Below are positions 6,083 to 6,841 of a DNA stretch of 6,841 bases, in pieces (position 1 is the stretch's first letter; each line of letters begins with the position of its first letter). Both the position numbers and the translations under genes were made by a program. The notes under the pieces were generated by a model that ran no database searches, was not told where the DNA came from, and saw nothing but the letters and a program-made list of their open reading frames with translations. Where the stretch lies: contig JAVBOF010000176.1 of NCBI GenBank assembly GCA_031550915.1, positions 1 to 6,841 on the forward strand, written 5' to 3'. The DNA comes from JAVBOF01 sp031550915. Lineage in GTDB: Bacteria > Bacillota > Clostridia > Christensenellales > MGBC116941.

Positions 6083-6841
6083 TCAACCGGCAGTGCAACC
6101 GCCGTCGATATAAATTATTTGGCCGGTTATAAAATCGGATGCGGGGGCACACAGATAGATAATGGTTCCTATCATGTCATCGGCAAGCGCCGGACGACCC
6201 ATCGGTATACGATCCAGGAATATCTTGGACTTTGCAGGATCCGCAAAAACCTCTTCCGTAAGGTATGAACGGACGATCGTCGGGCCAATTGCGTTTACGC
6301 AGATATTGTACTTTGCCCATTCACTCGAAAGCTGCCTTGTAAGGCCGATAACAGCAGCTTTACTTGCTGCGTACGCGCCGTATCCGAGAGGATGTCCATT
6401 ATTGCCGCGAACGGAAGAAACAGTTACGATCTTTCCGTGTTTTTGCTCTATCATTACATTGCCGACCGCTTTGCAGGGGAAAAACGTGCCGTTAATATTG
6501 GCATCGATTACCATTTTGAAATCATCCGCCGGAAAAACTTCCGCCGGGTGCCTTCTTGCGATTCCCGCTGCAGTAATAAGTATATCAATTGTGTTGAAAT
6601 CCTTCAATGTTTCTTCAACAAGTTTATCGCAATCCGCTTCTTTTGTAACGTCGCAAACAATCGCTTTTGCATTTGCGCCGGTCGCTTCGATATGTTTTAC
6701 CGCTTCGTCAAGCGTTTTTTGTGTGCGGCCTGTTACAACCACGTTTGCGCCAAACTGGCCGAGCGCAACCGCCATAACTTCTCCCAAAGAGCCAGCTCCG
6801 CCGGTTACTATTGCCGTTTTTCCAGATAGATCAAACAATTT
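6083..6841 (-). CDS. SDR family oxidoreductase (5' end probably just outside the window)
   Basis: This is a classical short-chain dehydrogenase/reductase, visible as about 251 residues and near the usual 250. Numbering from the first in-window TTG codon at 6838, it shows TGGAGSLG (12-19) of the NAD(P) site, Arg38 in TGRT after beta-strand 2 (suggesting NADP), CDVT (62-65), TAAGI (89-93, in place of the common NNAGI), Asn114, a catalytic Ser near 141-142, and YAASK with Tyr156 and Lys160. It ends with ITGQIIYIDGG (237-247). The frame stays open through AAA to the window edge, and relatives of the gluconate 5-dehydrogenase / 3-oxoacyl reductase type usually begin MxxxFDLxGK, so the true start is likely a few codons to the right rather than the TTG. 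It precedes the hydroxyacyl-CoA dehydrogenase by 16 bases. It probably oxidises a hydroxyl or reduces a ketone on the pathway substrate; SDR sequence alone does not give the substrate. Confidence 0.88.
   Translation of the reverse strand, partial: KLFDLSGKTAIVTGGAGSLGEVMAVALGQFGANVVVTGRTQKTLDEAVKHIEATGANAKAIVCDVTKEADCDKLVEETLKDFNTIDILITAAGIARRHPAEVFPADDFKMVIDANINGTFFPCKAVGNVMIEQKHGKIVTVSSVRGNNGHPLGYGAYAASKAAVIGLTRQLSSEWAKYNICVNAIGPTIVRSYLTEEVFADPAKSKIFLDRIPMGRPALADDMIGTIIYLCAPASDFITGQIIYIDGGCTAG

Larger units (their letters stand above)
755..6841 (-). other. Seven-gene beta-keto acid degradation operon (SDR-HAD-cyclase-BKACE-thiolase-atoD-atoA)
   Basis: Seven collinear minus-strand genes are separated by 16, 29, 2, -1, 6 and -4 bases and end at one intrinsic terminator. 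No internal terminator or obvious internal promoter is seen, so they should form one transcript. The upstream promoter and any regulator or transporter lie right of the window. The gene set suggests oxidation of a hydroxy acid to a beta-keto acid, exchange with acetyl-CoA by BKACE, and recovery of acetoacetate as acetyl-CoA through AtoDA and thiolase. Confidence 0.88.

Noticed and set aside
6836..6838. TTG as the definite start codon of the SDR
   Set aside because: The window ends three bases upstream, no ribosome site can be seen, and family members normally extend a few residues further.

Overview
The window holds one long operon read leftward (minus strand), running from the right edge to a clear intrinsic terminator at about 755-784. 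Beyond it lies the start of a separate minus-strand gene for a secreted protein, cut off by the left edge. Strong GGAGG ribosome sites, very tight gene packing, a moderate GC content by eye and anaerobe-style acetoacetate/CoA genes suggest a Bacillota (clostridia-like) fermenter. That placement is an inference; no marker gene is present.

In order of transcription the operon encodes: an SDR oxidoreductase (its 5' end probably just outside the window), a 3-hydroxyacyl-CoA dehydrogenase family enzyme, a metal-dependent 'cyclase family' hydrolase, a beta-keto acid cleavage enzyme (BKACE, related to Kce of lysine fermentation), an acetoacetyl-CoA thiolase, and the two subunits of an AtoDA-type acetate/acetoacetate CoA-transferase. 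Gaps are 16, 29 and 2 bases, a one-base overlap, 6 bases, and a four-base ATGA overlap, so the seven genes are almost certainly co-transcribed and partly translationally coupled.

The last four genes fit together chemically. BKACE would take a beta-keto acid plus acetyl-CoA to acetoacetate plus a new acyl-CoA. AtoDA would move CoA onto acetoacetate, possibly from that same acyl-CoA. The thiolase would then split acetoacetyl-CoA into two acetyl-CoA. The net result would be beta-keto acid + CoA giving a shorter carboxylate + acetyl-CoA, with no ATP spent on activation. The two dehydrogenases and the hydrolase would prepare the beta-keto acid from a beta-hydroxy acid, lactone, amide or similar precursor. 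The true substrate is unknown. The BKACE lacks the acidic residue that Kce has after its TGA motif (Trp here), and the known lysine-fermentation partner genes are not in the window, so a substrate other than 3-keto-5-aminohexanoate is likely.

Region 503-844 is non-coding. It holds the operon terminator, a pyrimidine/purine tract, a weak short open frame, a plausible sigma-A-type promoter and a small hairpin ahead of the secreted-protein gene. No RNA genes, insertion sequences, CRISPR arrays or transcription regulators are visible.
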